NCBI GenBank assembly: GCA_030280995.1
Contig: JASXTE010000008.1
Coordinates: 6,157,001-6,221,000 of the forward strand
Reading direction: 5' to 3'
Length of the DNA: 64,000 bases
Source of the DNA: Hemileia vastatrix
Lineage: Eukaryota > Basidiomycota > Pucciniomycetes > Pucciniales > Zaghouaniaceae
Position numbers and translations under genes: made by a program. Below, one piece after another: positions 1 to 9,975 of the stretch (its first letter is position 1; each line of letters opens with the position of its first letter). Under the pieces are notes generated by a model that searched no databases, was not told the DNA's origin, and saw nothing but the letters and a program-made list of their open reading frames with translations.

Positions 1-2622
1 GTCAACTTTCTTAAACAACATGGCATTGCTCTTCAAGTTACGGCTCCTTACACTCCCCAACAAAATCCAATTTCTGAGAGAGGAAACCGTATTACCACTG
101 AAAAATCCAAAACCATGATGTTTCATTCTAATGCACCAATTCACCTATGGTCTGAAGCAGTTAAAACAGCAGTATATCTTGAAAACAGATTACCAACCAA
201 AGCTCTTCAAAACAAATCAACTCCTTTTGAAGCCTGGAATAAATCCAAACCCAGAGTCTCACACCTCAGAGTTTTTGGTTGTGCTTGCTATGCTTTTCTT
301 GATAAACATCAACGTCCTGGAAAGTTTTCAGCTAATGCCAGAAAGTGTGTCATGCTTGGATATGAAGTTGGAACAACAAATTATCGTGTTTGGGATCTTG
401 AGCTTAAAAAGATTGTTATTGCCAAATCTGTGGCCTTCAATGAAAATTTCTTCCCCTTTCTTGACTCCAGATTTAAGCGCCCTCAATGGTCACAACTGAT
501 GAAGCAAATTCCAGATCAAATTCATGACAGTCAACCACTTCCAACACCTGGACTTTCCTTTTCTCCAGCTCAATCTCCTTCTGAGTCTCCAACTCATGAT
601 CCATCCTCAGGAAACATTTCTGATTCACATTCTGAAGATAATTCTCCTTCTTCTTCTTCTTCCTCTGATTTTCACATGTCCGGCACACCTTCTAATTCAA
701 CTCCTTGTCCTTCACCTGGCCACTTAACAAGATTACCTCATTCCAATGTCCCAGATGAAGAAGGTTCCAGTCAATCTGATCCATCATATTCATCAATTGA
801 GCCAGACAATCCAGCAGATCCTGATTATGTTCCCTCATCACAATCCCCCAGTTATTCTGACAACTCTTCAGCTGAAACATCCACTCCTGAACATTTACGT
901 CAGATTTATTATGATCATTATCAACATGATTCCTACTCTGATTCTCCTGACCCTCTTGGGTTATATGCAGCAAATGCCTTTGCTTTCTCTCTAGAAGCTC
1001 CCTTGCTAGCTCATGAAATTCCTGAACCCCAGTGTTATAAGCAAGCAATCTATTCCAAATATTCAGCAGAATGGGCAGAGGCTGTGAAACATGAACATCA
1101 AGCACTTCAGCGTTGTAACACTTGGAAAATTGTCCCCAGGCCTGAAAAAGCTAATGTAATTGGCTGCAGGTGGGTTTTCAGGGTTAAACCTAATGCTGAT
1201 GGTGGTGTTTCCAAGTTCAAAGCCCGTTGTGTAGCAAAAGGATATTCTCAAATCCTAGGAATAGATTTTCATGAAACTTTTGCACCCACTGGACGGATCA
1301 CTTCTCTCAGGACCATTCTTTCTTTAGCAGCTTATTTTGACTGGGATGTTCATCAAATGGATGTAGTGGCAGCTTTTCTCCAGGGAAACTTAAATGAAAC
1401 TGTTTATATGGAACAACCTGAAGGAACACTAACTGCTGGAAATGAAGGTAAAGTTTGCCAATTGTTGCGTCCTCTTTATGGCATCAAACAAGCTCCCTTT
1501 TGCTGGAATTCACGTATAAATGACTACTTGTGCAAGCTCAACTTCTCCCCCCTTAAGTGTGATCAGTGTGTGTATGTTTGGAGAAACAAATCACAAATCT
1601 GTATCATTTATCTTCATGTTGATGATATGGTCATTACTGGTAATCATTTTCTTTGGTTCAAAGACAAAATCAAAACTGAATTTGAGATGGATGATCTTGG
1701 TCCTGCCACTTGGATTTTGGGAATGCGTCTCACCAGGAACAGAACAGCACGTACTCTTTCTTTATCACAAGATTCTTATGCTGAAAAAGTTTTGTCCAAC
1801 TGGAATATGGCCAACTGTAATCCCTGTCTCACTCCCTTATCCCCAAATGATTATCCTGTCAAAGCAACCAGTGAAGAAATTGCTGAATTCAATGCTCTGA
1901 AAATCAATTACCGCTCTGCTATTGGTGCACTCAACTATTTGTCTGTTGCAACAAGACCTGATCTCTCTTTTGCAGTTGGTGCATTATCTCAACATCTCAT
2001 TGAACCAGGTATCAAACACTGGCTTGCTGTCAAACACACTTTCAGATATCTGCGTGCCACTTCATCATCATCTCTCACTTTTGGAGGAAAATGCCCAATT
2101 CCAAATCATCCATCACTCTGTCCTCTTATTTACTCTGACACTGATTATGCTGGGGATCCTGATACCAGGCGCTCAACTGGAGGGTATGTTGCCATACTCA
2201 ATGGAGGAGCTATTTCCTGGAGTTCTAAAAAGCAGCAAGTCGTCACTATCTCTAGTACTGAAGCTGAGTTCAGAGGCATTGTGGATGCTGGATGTGAAGC
2301 AATCTGGCTGACTAAATTACTTACTTCCTTCAATATTCCTAAGTCACCTTCACCTTTAATCCTTGCTGACAATGCCAGTTCCATTTCACAATGCAAGGAT
2401 TCACTCAGATACCGTCAAAGATCAAAACATGTGGACACTCAACTTTGTTGGATTACTGAAAGCATCAACAAAAATCATTTTCAGCTTCAACACATTTCAA
2501 CTGAACACATGGTGGCTGATCTTCTTACAAAATCTTTAGGAAAAGTCAAGCTGTCTTATCTCCTCAAACTCATGGGTCTGGTATTAAGGGGGGGTGTTGA
2601 AATTTCTGCCTCTAATACCTGA
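1..2622 (+). CDS. Gag-Pol polyprotein, C-terminal 873 residues (partial at window edge)
   Basis: Open from base 1 to a TGA at 2620-2622; the first codon is residue 622 of the 1,494-residue family protein. It begins inside the integrase core just before the catalytic Glu (E647). It then carries the integrase C-terminal region, the Ser/Pro-rich linker (about 795-925), reverse transcriptase (D1075, HVDD at 1160-1163) and RNase H (D1334, E1375, D1411). Gag, protease and the first two integrase aspartates lie upstream of the window. No frameshift or stop is seen. The last eight codons and the stop lie in the 3' LTR, and the purine tract AAGGGGGGG (2586-2594) is coding. The reading frame is intact as far as visible; whether the whole copy is intact cannot be judged. 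Confidence 0.95.
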   Translation, partial: VNFLKQHGIALQVTAPYTPQQNPISERGNRITTEKSKTMMFHSNAPIHLWSEAVKTAVYLENRLPTKALQNKSTPFEAWNKSKPRVSHLRVFGCACYAFLDKHQRPGKFSANARKCVMLGYEVGTTNYRVWDLELKKIVIAKSVAFNENFFPFLDSRFKRPQWSQLMKQIPDQIHDSQPLPTPGLSFSPAQSPSESPTHDPSSGNISDSHSEDNSPSSSSSSDFHMSGTPSNSTPCPSPGHLTRLPHSNVPDEEGSSQSDPSYSSIEPDNPADPDYVPSSQSPSYSDNSSAETSTPEHLRQIYYDHYQHDSYSDSPDPLGLYAANAFAFSLEAPLLAHEIPEPQCYKQAIYSKYSAEWAEAVKHEHQALQRCNTWKIVPRPEKANVIGCRWVFRVKPNADGGVSKFKARCVAKGYSQILGIDFHETFAPTGRITSLRTILSLAAYFDWDVHQMDVVAAFLQGNLNETVYMEQPEGTLTAGNEGKVCQLLRPLYGIKQAPFCWNSRINDYLCKLNFSPLKCDQCVYVWRNKSQICIIYLHVDDMVITGNHFLWFKDKIKTEFEMDDLGPATWILGMRLTRNRTARTLSLSQDSYAEKVLSNWNMANCNPCLTPLSPNDYPVKATSEEIAEFNALKINYRSAIGALNYLSVATRPDLSFAVGALSQHLIEPGIKHWLAVKHTFRYLRATSSSSLTFGGKCPIPNHPSLCPLIYSDTDYAGDPDTRRSTGGYVAILNGGAISWSSKKQQVVTISSTEAEFRGIVDAGCEAIWLTKLLTSFNIPKSPSPLILADNASSISQCKDSLRYRQRSKHVDTQLCWITESINKNHFQLQHISTEHMVADLLTKSLGKVKLSYLLKLMGLVLRGGVEISASNT

Positions 2623-3510
2623 CCCATTCCTTACTCCAGCTTCTTACCATCGTCTCAAGTCATTCTCCTTGCTCATATCCTCTTTTCCTGACCTTTTCCG
2701 CCGAGGAACTTCAAAGATACGAGCTCCAGCATCAAGAACAACATTTCTTTCCCACCCGGAGTCAATGTATTGATTCTGGACCTCGAGGACGTGTTTCTTT
2801 ACCTGGAGTGTGAATCTTTTCCCCGGCTGGGAACTTTTTCCTTGGATGTGAACCTGTCTCTTTTTCTGTATTGTAGTTTAGTAGTTTTGTCGACGTCGTG
2901 TTAGTTTCTATTGTTTTGGATGGTGGACTTTGTCATATAATGAGCCCTCTCTTTGCCATTTCCGTTTTCCCCATCCAAATCTTTTTCTTTCTCTTTCTCT
3001 CTATTCTCTTTATCCCTTCCACTGCTTCTTCCTGTCCACTGCTTTCCCTTTTGGCCGCATCTGACAGTCTTTGCACTGTGTGGGGAGAATAGAGTCTTTT
3101 GTCCAGGTTCTTTCCTTTTCTTTTCTGTTATCTTTTCTCTGATTCTTTTAGTCCTAACCACAGCAGCTCACACTTGTGTCCCTTATAGTTTTAGCACACG
3201 CTTTGTTGTAGTTACTTGTTGTTGTAAGGTGCACAGTTGCTGATTGACCTGTGTTTAGGTATGTTTGTTTTTGCAATGAAATCCAAATCTTTTTCTTTCT
3301 CTTTCTCTCTATTCTCTTTATCCCTTCCACTGCTTCTTCCTGTCCACTGCTTTCCCTTTTGGCCGCATCTGACAGTCTTTGCACTGTGTGGGGAGAATAG
3401 AGTCTTTTGTCCAGTTTTAGCACACGCTTTGTTGTAGTTACTTGTTGTTGTAAGGTGCACAGTTGCTGATTGACCTGTGTTTAGCTTTCCTCTGTGCTAA
3501 AACTTCTACA
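2595..3510 (+). repeat. 3' LTR of P1 (916 bp, type A)
   Basis: Starts TGTTGAAATT directly after the purine tract 2586-2594 and ends CTTCTACA. Same length and terminal bases as the other full LTRs. Confidence 0.95.
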
Positions 3511-3668
3511 ATAGAAACTAACACGACGTCGACAAAACTACTAAACTACAATACAGAAAAAGAGACAGGTTCACATCCAAGGAAAAAGTTCCCAGCCGGG
3601 GAAAAGATTCACACTCCAGGTAAAGAAACACGTCCTCGAGGTCCAGAATCAATACATTGACTCCGGGT
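3511..3668 (-). repeat. H1: minus-strand LTR fragment, LTR positions 317-160
   Basis: Reverse complement of the middle of the LTR, lying between P1 and P2. It ends in CGGGT (3664-3668), which is repeated at 17364-17368 where the same LTR resumes beyond P2. With 17364-17527 it forms one LTR split by P2. The part beyond position 317 is displaced by P1. Confidence 0.92.
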
Positions 3669-3964
3669 TGTTGAAATTTCTGCCTCTAATACCTGACCCA
3701 TTCCTTACTCCAGCTTCTTACCATCGTCTCAAGTCATTCTCCTTGCTCATATCCTCTTTTCCTGACCTTTTCCGCCGAGGAACTTCAAAGATACGAGCTC
3801 CAGCATCAAGAACAACATTTCTTTCCCACCCGGAGTCAATGTATTGATTCTGGACCTCGAGGACGTGTTTCTTTACCTGGAGTGTGAATCTTTTCCCCGG
3901 CTGGGAACTTTTTCCTTGGATGTGAACCTGTCTCTTTTTCTGTATTGTAGTTTAGTAGTTTTGT

Positions 3965-3972
3965 CGACGTCG
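3965..3972 (+). promoter_or_regulatory. CGACGTCG palindrome in U3
   Basis: Eight-base perfect palindrome around GACGTC, at LTR positions 297-304, about 37 bp upstream of the TATA-like box. The GACGTC core resembles bZIP/CRE-type sites, so it could bind an activator; this is inference. It recurs in nearly all LTRs; the LTR fragment at 53053-53196 has a TTGACGTCG variant. Confidence 0.35.
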
Positions 3973-4008
3973 TGTTAGTTTCTATTGTTTTGGATGGTGG
4001 ACTTTGTC

Positions 4009-4015
4009 ATATAAT
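4009..4015 (+). promoter_or_regulatory. TATA-like box of the LTR promoter
   Basis: ATATAAT at LTR positions 341-347, followed by a long C/T-rich stretch, the arrangement expected for a U3 promoter with its start site shortly downstream. The same site is present in other LTRs that retain this part. No transcript start is visible from sequence alone. Confidence 0.5.
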
Positions 4016-4046
4016 GAGCCCTCTCTTTGCCATTTCCGTTTTCCCC

Positions 4047-4180
4047 ATCCAAATCTTTTTCTTTCTCTTTCTCTCTATTCTCTTTATCCCTTCCACTGCT
4101 TCTTCCTGTCCACTGCTTTCCCTTTTGGCCGCATCTGACAGTCTTTGCACTGTGTGGGGAGAATAGAGTCTTTTGTCCAG
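4047..4180 (+). repeat. LTR internal direct repeat A, first copy (134 bp)
   Basis: Pyrimidine-rich segment from ATCCAAATC to TTTTGTCCAG, repeated at 4355-4488 in the same LTR. LTR positions 379-512. Present twice in each full LTR. Confidence 0.9.
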
Positions 4181-4261
4181 GTTCTTTCCTTTTCTTTTCT
4201 GTTATCTTTTCTCTGATTCTTTTAGTCCTAACCACAGCAGCTCACACTTGTGTCCCTTATA

Positions 4262-4332
4262 GTTTTAGCACACGCTTTGTTGTAGTTACTTGTTGTTGTA
4301 AGGTGCACAGTTGCTGATTGACCTGTGTTTAG
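4262..4332 (+). repeat. LTR internal direct repeat B, first copy (71 bp)
   Basis: From GTTTTAGCAC to CTGTGTTTAG, repeated at 4488-4558. LTR positions 594-664. Followed by GTATGT. Contains CTGAT about 15 nt before a TTTAG. Confidence 0.9.
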
Positions 4333-4354
4333 GTATGTTTGTTTTTGCAATGAA

Positions 4355-4488
4355 ATCCAAATCTTTTTCTTTCTCTTTCTCTCTATTCTCTTTATCCCTT
4401 CCACTGCTTCTTCCTGTCCACTGCTTTCCCTTTTGGCCGCATCTGACAGTCTTTGCACTGTGTGGGGAGAATAGAGTCTTTTGTCCAG
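4355..4488 (+). repeat. LTR internal direct repeat A, second copy (134 bp)
   Basis: Matches 4047-4180. Here it runs directly into repeat B, sharing one G, without the roughly 80-bp spacer seen between the first copies. Confidence 0.9.
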
Positions 4489-4558
4489 TTTTAGCACACG
4501 CTTTGTTGTAGTTACTTGTTGTTGTAAGGTGCACAGTTGCTGATTGACCTGTGTTTAG
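4488..4558 (+). repeat. LTR internal direct repeat B, second copy (71 bp)
   Basis: Matches 4262-4332 and is followed by the last 26 bp of the LTR. Confidence 0.9.
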
Positions 4559-4584
4559 CTTTCCTCTGTGCTAAAACTTCTACA

Positions 4585-4598
4585 GGTTATGGGCCCAG
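4585..4598 (+). other. Primer binding site of P2 (half initiator tRNA-Met type)
   Basis: GGTTATGGGCCCAG begins at the first base after the LTR. It is the reverse complement of the conserved CTGGGCCCATAACC of the eukaryotic initiator tRNA-Met anticodon arm, not of a tRNA 3' end. Drosophila copia has this kind of site and primes with the 5' half of cleaved initiator tRNA. The site holds an ATG (4588) opening a five-codon uORF. Confidence 0.85.
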
Positions 4599-4742
4599 TT
4601 GCCTAAAGCACCTTTCTCAAGAATACTTACAACAAAACCGCTTACTGGACAATAAAACAGCCTTTTCTCTCAGATTTTGGATCATCCTCTTCACATCTCA
4701 TCTTCTTTCTCTCCAAATCTTTGCTGTTGACTCGACCAAATC

Positions 4743-7700
4743 ATGGCCTCCAATCAGGATTCAAGTAAGGTTATGGTCACCCCTCTTACTGACGAATCCT
4801 ATGACACCTGGGAACACATTATGCGTCTTCACTTTGAAGTTCTGGATCTTTTTGGCATTGTTTCTGGACAAGTCCCTGCCCCTGTTCCTCACAATGATGG
4901 TTCACCTTCAGACGCTGAAATCAAAGCTCAACTTGCTTTATGGATCAAAAATGACACCAGGTGCAGGTATGAAATCATCACCAGATTGGATGATGTTAAC
5001 AAGAAGCTGGTCAACACTTGCCACACCTCTGCTCAAATGTGGTCTGTTCTTGCAAGAAGACACGCCAGCAATAAAGTTGGATCACGGATTTCTCACTTTC
5101 TCTCTATGGTTACTCTTTCTCTTTCTGAAGGAGGAGACCCCAAAACTCATGTTGATGCATTCAAAGGCATTAACTTCCATATGATCCGTTCTGGGCTCAT
5201 CATTCCCCAGGAAATTCTTATTTATCTCTTTTTTGCCACTCTTCCACCTTCCTTCAAACATTGGCGTGGTTTGCTCACCAGAGACAGACAGGAAATTGAT
5301 CACCTGCATCTGGATGATGTTTTATCTTCTTTCCTGGATTACGCTGCTGATGACAAAGTTGTTGATGAATTTCACAATGCTATGTCAAATGTCAATGCTC
5401 ACTCTGCCTCAGCCAAATCATCAAAATCATCCAAATCCAAGGCACGCAGCAAACTCTCATGTTCTGTTCATGGTCAAAATGTTGGACATGATGACAATCA
5501 TTGCTTTGTTCAACATCCTGAATTGCGTCCCAAGAAGAACCAAGCCAACTCAGCTGCCCCATCAAAGGACAATTCCAACAAAGCAACTCCTGTTCCCCCT
5601 CCTCAGGAAGAACAACCTGATGTCACGGCCAATTGTGCTTTTGTCTTCCCTTCTGATGAAGAATTTCTTTTTACAGCTGTTGCCTGCTTGTCTGAAAAAT
5701 CAAATTCTGACTGCATTATCAACGCTTCTGCTTCCATGGCTTCTCATTCCTCAAACCTTTCTCCAATTATTGATTCTGGGGCCAGCTGTCATATGTTTAA
5801 CAACAGAGACAGTTTCATCACCTTTCAACCTGTCAACATTCGAATTCAACTTGCTGGTATTGGGAAATCAATCTATGCAACTGGAAAAGGAACTGTTGCT
5901 GCTTCTGGAGGAATGGAAGGAAAAGTTTTCTTTTCTGATGCTCTTTATGTCCCTGATCTTGGAAGGAATCTCATCTCCCTGGGACGTCTTTGGAGAACTG
6001 GTTGTCTTCTCATCCCTGCACCAGTTAATCCTACATCAAACTTCATTATTTCACGTAATGGAAAGAATTATATGGGAGGAGTCATCTCCAATTCATTATT
6101 TGAAGTTTCTGTGGTTCCACAAGGCATGTCTCCCCCTAATTCCTCAGCTCTTTATGCAAAAGCTTCAAGTCAGTCTCTAACTCTCTGGCACAACAGATTA
6201 GGACATCCATACGCCCCATATATTCAAAAACTTTTTAATGGAATGGCATCTGATGTATCTAGTTCTAGTTTGTCTGATTCTGAAATGCATTTTTGTGAAC
6301 CGTGTGTGTTGGGTAAACAAACCCATGCTTCCTTTCCTGGCCAGTTGCCTGTTGCCAAAAATCCTCTTGAAGTTATCCACACGGATTTATCTGGGAAAAT
6401 TCAACCTCCTTCTTTTGATGGTTCTCAGTATTACCTTAAGTTCACTGATCAGGCCACTTCATACCGTCATGTTTACCTTCTTTCCTCAAAAGCCCAAGTA
6501 TTCAAATATTTCTTGGAATACAAGGCATCTGTAGAGCTGCAATCTGGCTTCAAAATCAAAAAGCTTGTTTGTGACGGTGGTGGTGAGTATATCAACTCTA
6601 GTCTGGTCAACTTTCTTAAACAACATGGCATTGCTCTTCAAGTTACGGCTCCTTACACTCCCCAACAAAATCCAATTTCTGAGAGAGGAAACCGTATTAC
6701 CACTGAAAAATCCAAAACCATGATGTTTCATTCTAATGCACCAATTCACCTATGGTCTGAAGCAGTTAAAACAGCAGTATATCTTGAAAACAGATTACCA
6801 ACCAAAGCTCTTCAAAACAAATCAACTCCTTTTGAAGCCTGGAATAAATCCAAACCCAGAGTCTCACACCTCAGAGTTTTTGGTTGTGCTTGCTATGCTT
6901 TTCTTGATAAACATCAACGTCCTGGAAAGTTTTCAGCTAATGCCAGAAAGTGTGTCATGCTTGGATATGAAGTTGGAACAACAAATTATCGTGTTTGGGA
7001 TCTTGAGCTTAAAAAGATTGTTATTGCCAAATCTGTGGCCTTCAATGAAAATTTCTTCCCCTTTCTTGACTCCAGATTTAAGCGCCCTCAATGGTCACAA
7101 CTGATGAAGCAAATTCCAGATCAAATTCATGACAGTCAACCACTTCCAACACCTGGACTTTCCTTTTCTCCAGCTCAATCTCCTTCTGAGTCTCCAACTC
7201 ATGATCCATCCTCAGGAAACATTTCTGATTCACATTCTGAAGATAATTCTCCTTCTTCTTCTTCTTCCTCTGATTTTCACATGTCCGGCACACCTTCTAA
7301 TTCAACTCCTTGTCCTTCACCTGGCCACTTAACAAGATTACCTCATTCCAATGTCCCAGATGAAGAAGGTTCCAGTCAATCTGATCCATCATATTCATCA
7401 ATTGAGCCAGACAATCCAGCAGATCCTGATTATGTTCCCTCATCACAATCCCCCAGTTATTCTGACAACTCTTCAGCTGAAACATCCACTCCTGAACATT
7501 TACGTCAGATTTATTATGATCATTATCAACATGATTCCTACTCTGATTCTCCTGACCCTCTTGGGTTATATGCAGCAAATGCCTTTGCTTTCTCTCTAGA
7601 AGCTCCCTTGCTAGCTCATGAAATTCCTGAACCCCAGTGTTATAAGCAAGCAATCTATTCCAAATATTCAGCAGAATGGGCAGAGGCTGTGAAACATGAA

Positions 7701-9059
7701 CATCAAGCACTTCAGCGTTGTAACACTTGGAAAATTGTCCCCAGGCCTGAAAAAGCTAATGTAATTGGCTGCAGGTGGGTTTTCAGGGTTAAACCTAATG
7801 CTGATGGTGGTGTTTCCAAGTTCAAAGCCCGTTGTGTAGCAAAAGGATATTCTCAAATCCTAGGAATAGATTTTCATGAAACTTTTGCACCCACTGGACG
7901 GATCACTTCTCTCAGGACCATTCTTTCTTTAGCAGCTTATTTTGACTGGGATGTTCATCAAATGGATGTAGTGGCAGCTTTTCTCCAGGGAAACTTAAAT
8001 GAAACTGTTTATATGGAACAACCTGAAGGAACACTAACTGCTGGAAATGAAGGTAAAGTTTGCCAATTGTTGCGTCCTCTTTATGGCATCAAACAAGCTC
8101 CCTTTTGCTGGAATTCACGTATAAATGACTACTTGTGCAAGCTCAACTTCTCCCCCCTTAAGTGTGATCAGTGTGTGTATGTTTGGAGAAACAAATCACA
8201 AATCTGTATCATTTATCTTCATGTTGATGATATGGTCATTACTGGTAATCATTTTCTTTGGTTCAAAGACAAAATCAAAACTGAATTTGAGATGGATGAT
8301 CTTGGTCCTGCCACTTGGATTTTGGGAATGCGTCTCACCAGGAACAGAACAGCACGTACTCTTTCTTTATCACAAGATTCTTATGCTGAAAAAGTTTTGT
8401 CCAACTGGAATATGGCCAACTGTAATCCCTGTCTCACTCCCTTATCCCCAAATGATTATCCTGTCAAAGCAACCAGTGAAGAAATTGCTGAATTCAATGC
8501 TCTGAAAATCAATTACCGCTCTGCTATTGGTGCACTCAACTATTTGTCTGTTGCAACAAGACCTGATCTCTCTTTTGCAGTTGGTGCATTATCTCAACAT
8601 CTCATTGAACCAGGTATCAAACACTGGCTTGCTGTCAAACACACTTTCAGATATCTGCGTGCCACTTCATCATCATCTCTCACTTTTGGAGGAAAATGCC
8701 CAATTCCAAATCATCCATCACTCTGTCCTCTTATTTACTCTGACACTGATTATGCTGGGGATCCTGATACCAGGCGCTCAACTGGAGGGTATGTTGCCAT
8801 ACTCAATGGAGGAGCTATTTCCTGGAGTTCTAAAAAGCAGCAAGTCGTCACTATCTCTAGTACTGAAGCTGAGTTCAGAGGCATTGTGGATGCTGGATGT
8901 GAAGCAATCTGGCTGACTAAATTACTTACTTCCTTCAATATTCCTAAGTCACCTTCACCTTTAATCCTTGCTGACAATGCCAGTTCCATTTCACAATGCA
9001 AGGATTCACTCAGATACCGTCAAAGATCAAAACATGTGGACACTCAACTTTGTTGGATT
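4743..9059 (+). pseudogene. Gag-Pol of P2, residues 1-1439, broken by M1
   Basis: ATG 158 nt after the 5' LTR; the frame is intact through gag, protease (D344), integrase (D548, D611, E647), RT (D1075, D1162, D1163) and most of RNase H (D1334, E1375, D1411). At 9059 the LTR of M1 begins and its first bases give a stop (9060-9062), so only the last 55 residues are lost. The missing end occurs at 15507-16475, beyond M1, but that piece restarts at residue 1173, so residues 1173-1439 are encoded twice. The retained protein still has every catalytic motif I can identify; loss of the RNase H tail and of the adjoining purine tract and 3' LTR would still disable this copy in cis. Confidence 0.92.
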
Positions 9060-9975
9060 TGAAGAAGTTTTAGCACAGAGGAAAGCTAAACACAGGTCAA
9101 TCAGCAACTGTGCACCTTACAACAACAAGTAACTACAACAAAGCGTGTGCTAAAACTGGACAAAAGACTCTATTCTCCCCACACAGTGCAAAGACTGTCA
9201 GATGCGGCCAAAAGGGAAAGCAGTGGACAGGAAGAAGCAGTGGAAGGGATAAAGAGAATAGAGAGAAAGAGAAAGAAAAAGATTTGGATTTCATTGCAAA
9301 AACAAACATACCTAAACACAGGTCAATCAGCAACTGTGCACCTTACAACAACAAGTAACTACAACAAAGCGTGTGCTAAAACTATAAGGGACACAAGTGT
9401 GAGCTGCTGTGGTTAGGACTAAAAGAATCAGAGAAAAGATAACAGAAAAGAAAAGGAAAGAACCTGGACAAAAGACTCTATTCTCCCCACACAGTGCAAA
9501 GACTGTCAGATGCGGCCAAAAGGGAAAGCAGTGGACAGGAAGAAGCAGTGGAAGGGATAAAGAGAATAGAGAGAAAGAGAAAGAAAAAGATTTGGATGGG
9601 GAAAACGGAAATGGCAAAGAGAGGGCTCATTATATGACAAAGTCCACCATCCAAAACAATAGAAACTAACACGACGTCGACAAAACTACTAAACTACAAT
9701 ACAGAAAAAGAGACAGGTTCACATCCAAGGAAAAAGTTCCCAGCCGGGGAAAAGATTCACACTCCAGGTAAAGAAACACGTCCTCGAGGTCCAGAATCAA
9801 TACATTGACTCCGGGTGGGAAAGAAATGTTGTTCTTGATGCTGGAGCTCGTATCTTTGAAGTTCCTCGGCGGAAAAGGTCAGGAAAAGAGGATATGAGCA
9901 AGGAGAATGACTTGAGACGATGGTAAGAAGCTGGAGTAAGGAATGGGTCAGGTATTAGAGGCAGAAATTTCAACA
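9060..9975 (-). repeat. 3' LTR of M1 (916 bp)
   Basis: Type A at the diagnostic sites I checked, but its outer end is TGAAG (CTTCTTCA on the element strand), as in type B. Purine tract complement at 9976-9984. Confidence 0.95.

Larger units (their letters stand above)
1..3510 (+). mobile_element. P1: Ty1/copia copy, 3' part (window-truncated)
   Basis: Internal region 1-2594 followed by a complete 3' LTR. The 5' half lies beyond the window start. The sequence is type A and matches the intact copies by eye. It is followed directly by ATAGA (3511-3515), which would be its right target duplication; the left partner is outside the window. P1 sits inside minus LTR H1. Confidence 0.95.
3669..4584 (+). 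repeat. 5' LTR of P2 (916 bp, type A)
   Basis: TG...CA ends. By eye identical to the 3' LTR at 16448-17363, pointing to a recent insertion. Used as the reference LTR: TATA-like box at 4009-4015 (LTR positions 341-347), then pyrimidine-rich DNA and two pairs of internal direct repeats. Confidence 0.95.

Noticed and set aside
2898..3460. Small ORFs (64-96 codons) on both strands of every LTR
   Set aside because: They repeat because the LTR repeats, reflect C/T- or G/A-rich composition, and several lack an ATG.
4047..4558. CRISPR-like or minisatellite array in the LTR
   Set aside because: Only two copies of each long repeat, with no short regular repeat-spacer pattern; simple LTR-internal duplication.
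4651..4656. AATAAA as a polyadenylation signal
   Set aside because: It lies in the leader downstream of the 5' LTR, not in the 3' LTR, so it cannot serve the element's own RNA end.
4537..5184. 215-codon ORF from the LTR end into gag
   Set aside because: Its start is TTG, unlikely in a eukaryote; it overlaps the real gag start and crosses the PBS.
5233..6180. 315-codon ORF in another frame across gag/protease
   Set aside because: Lies wholly inside the gag-pol frame, has Leu/Met-rich composition typical of a frame-shifted shadow, and does not start at a true ATG.
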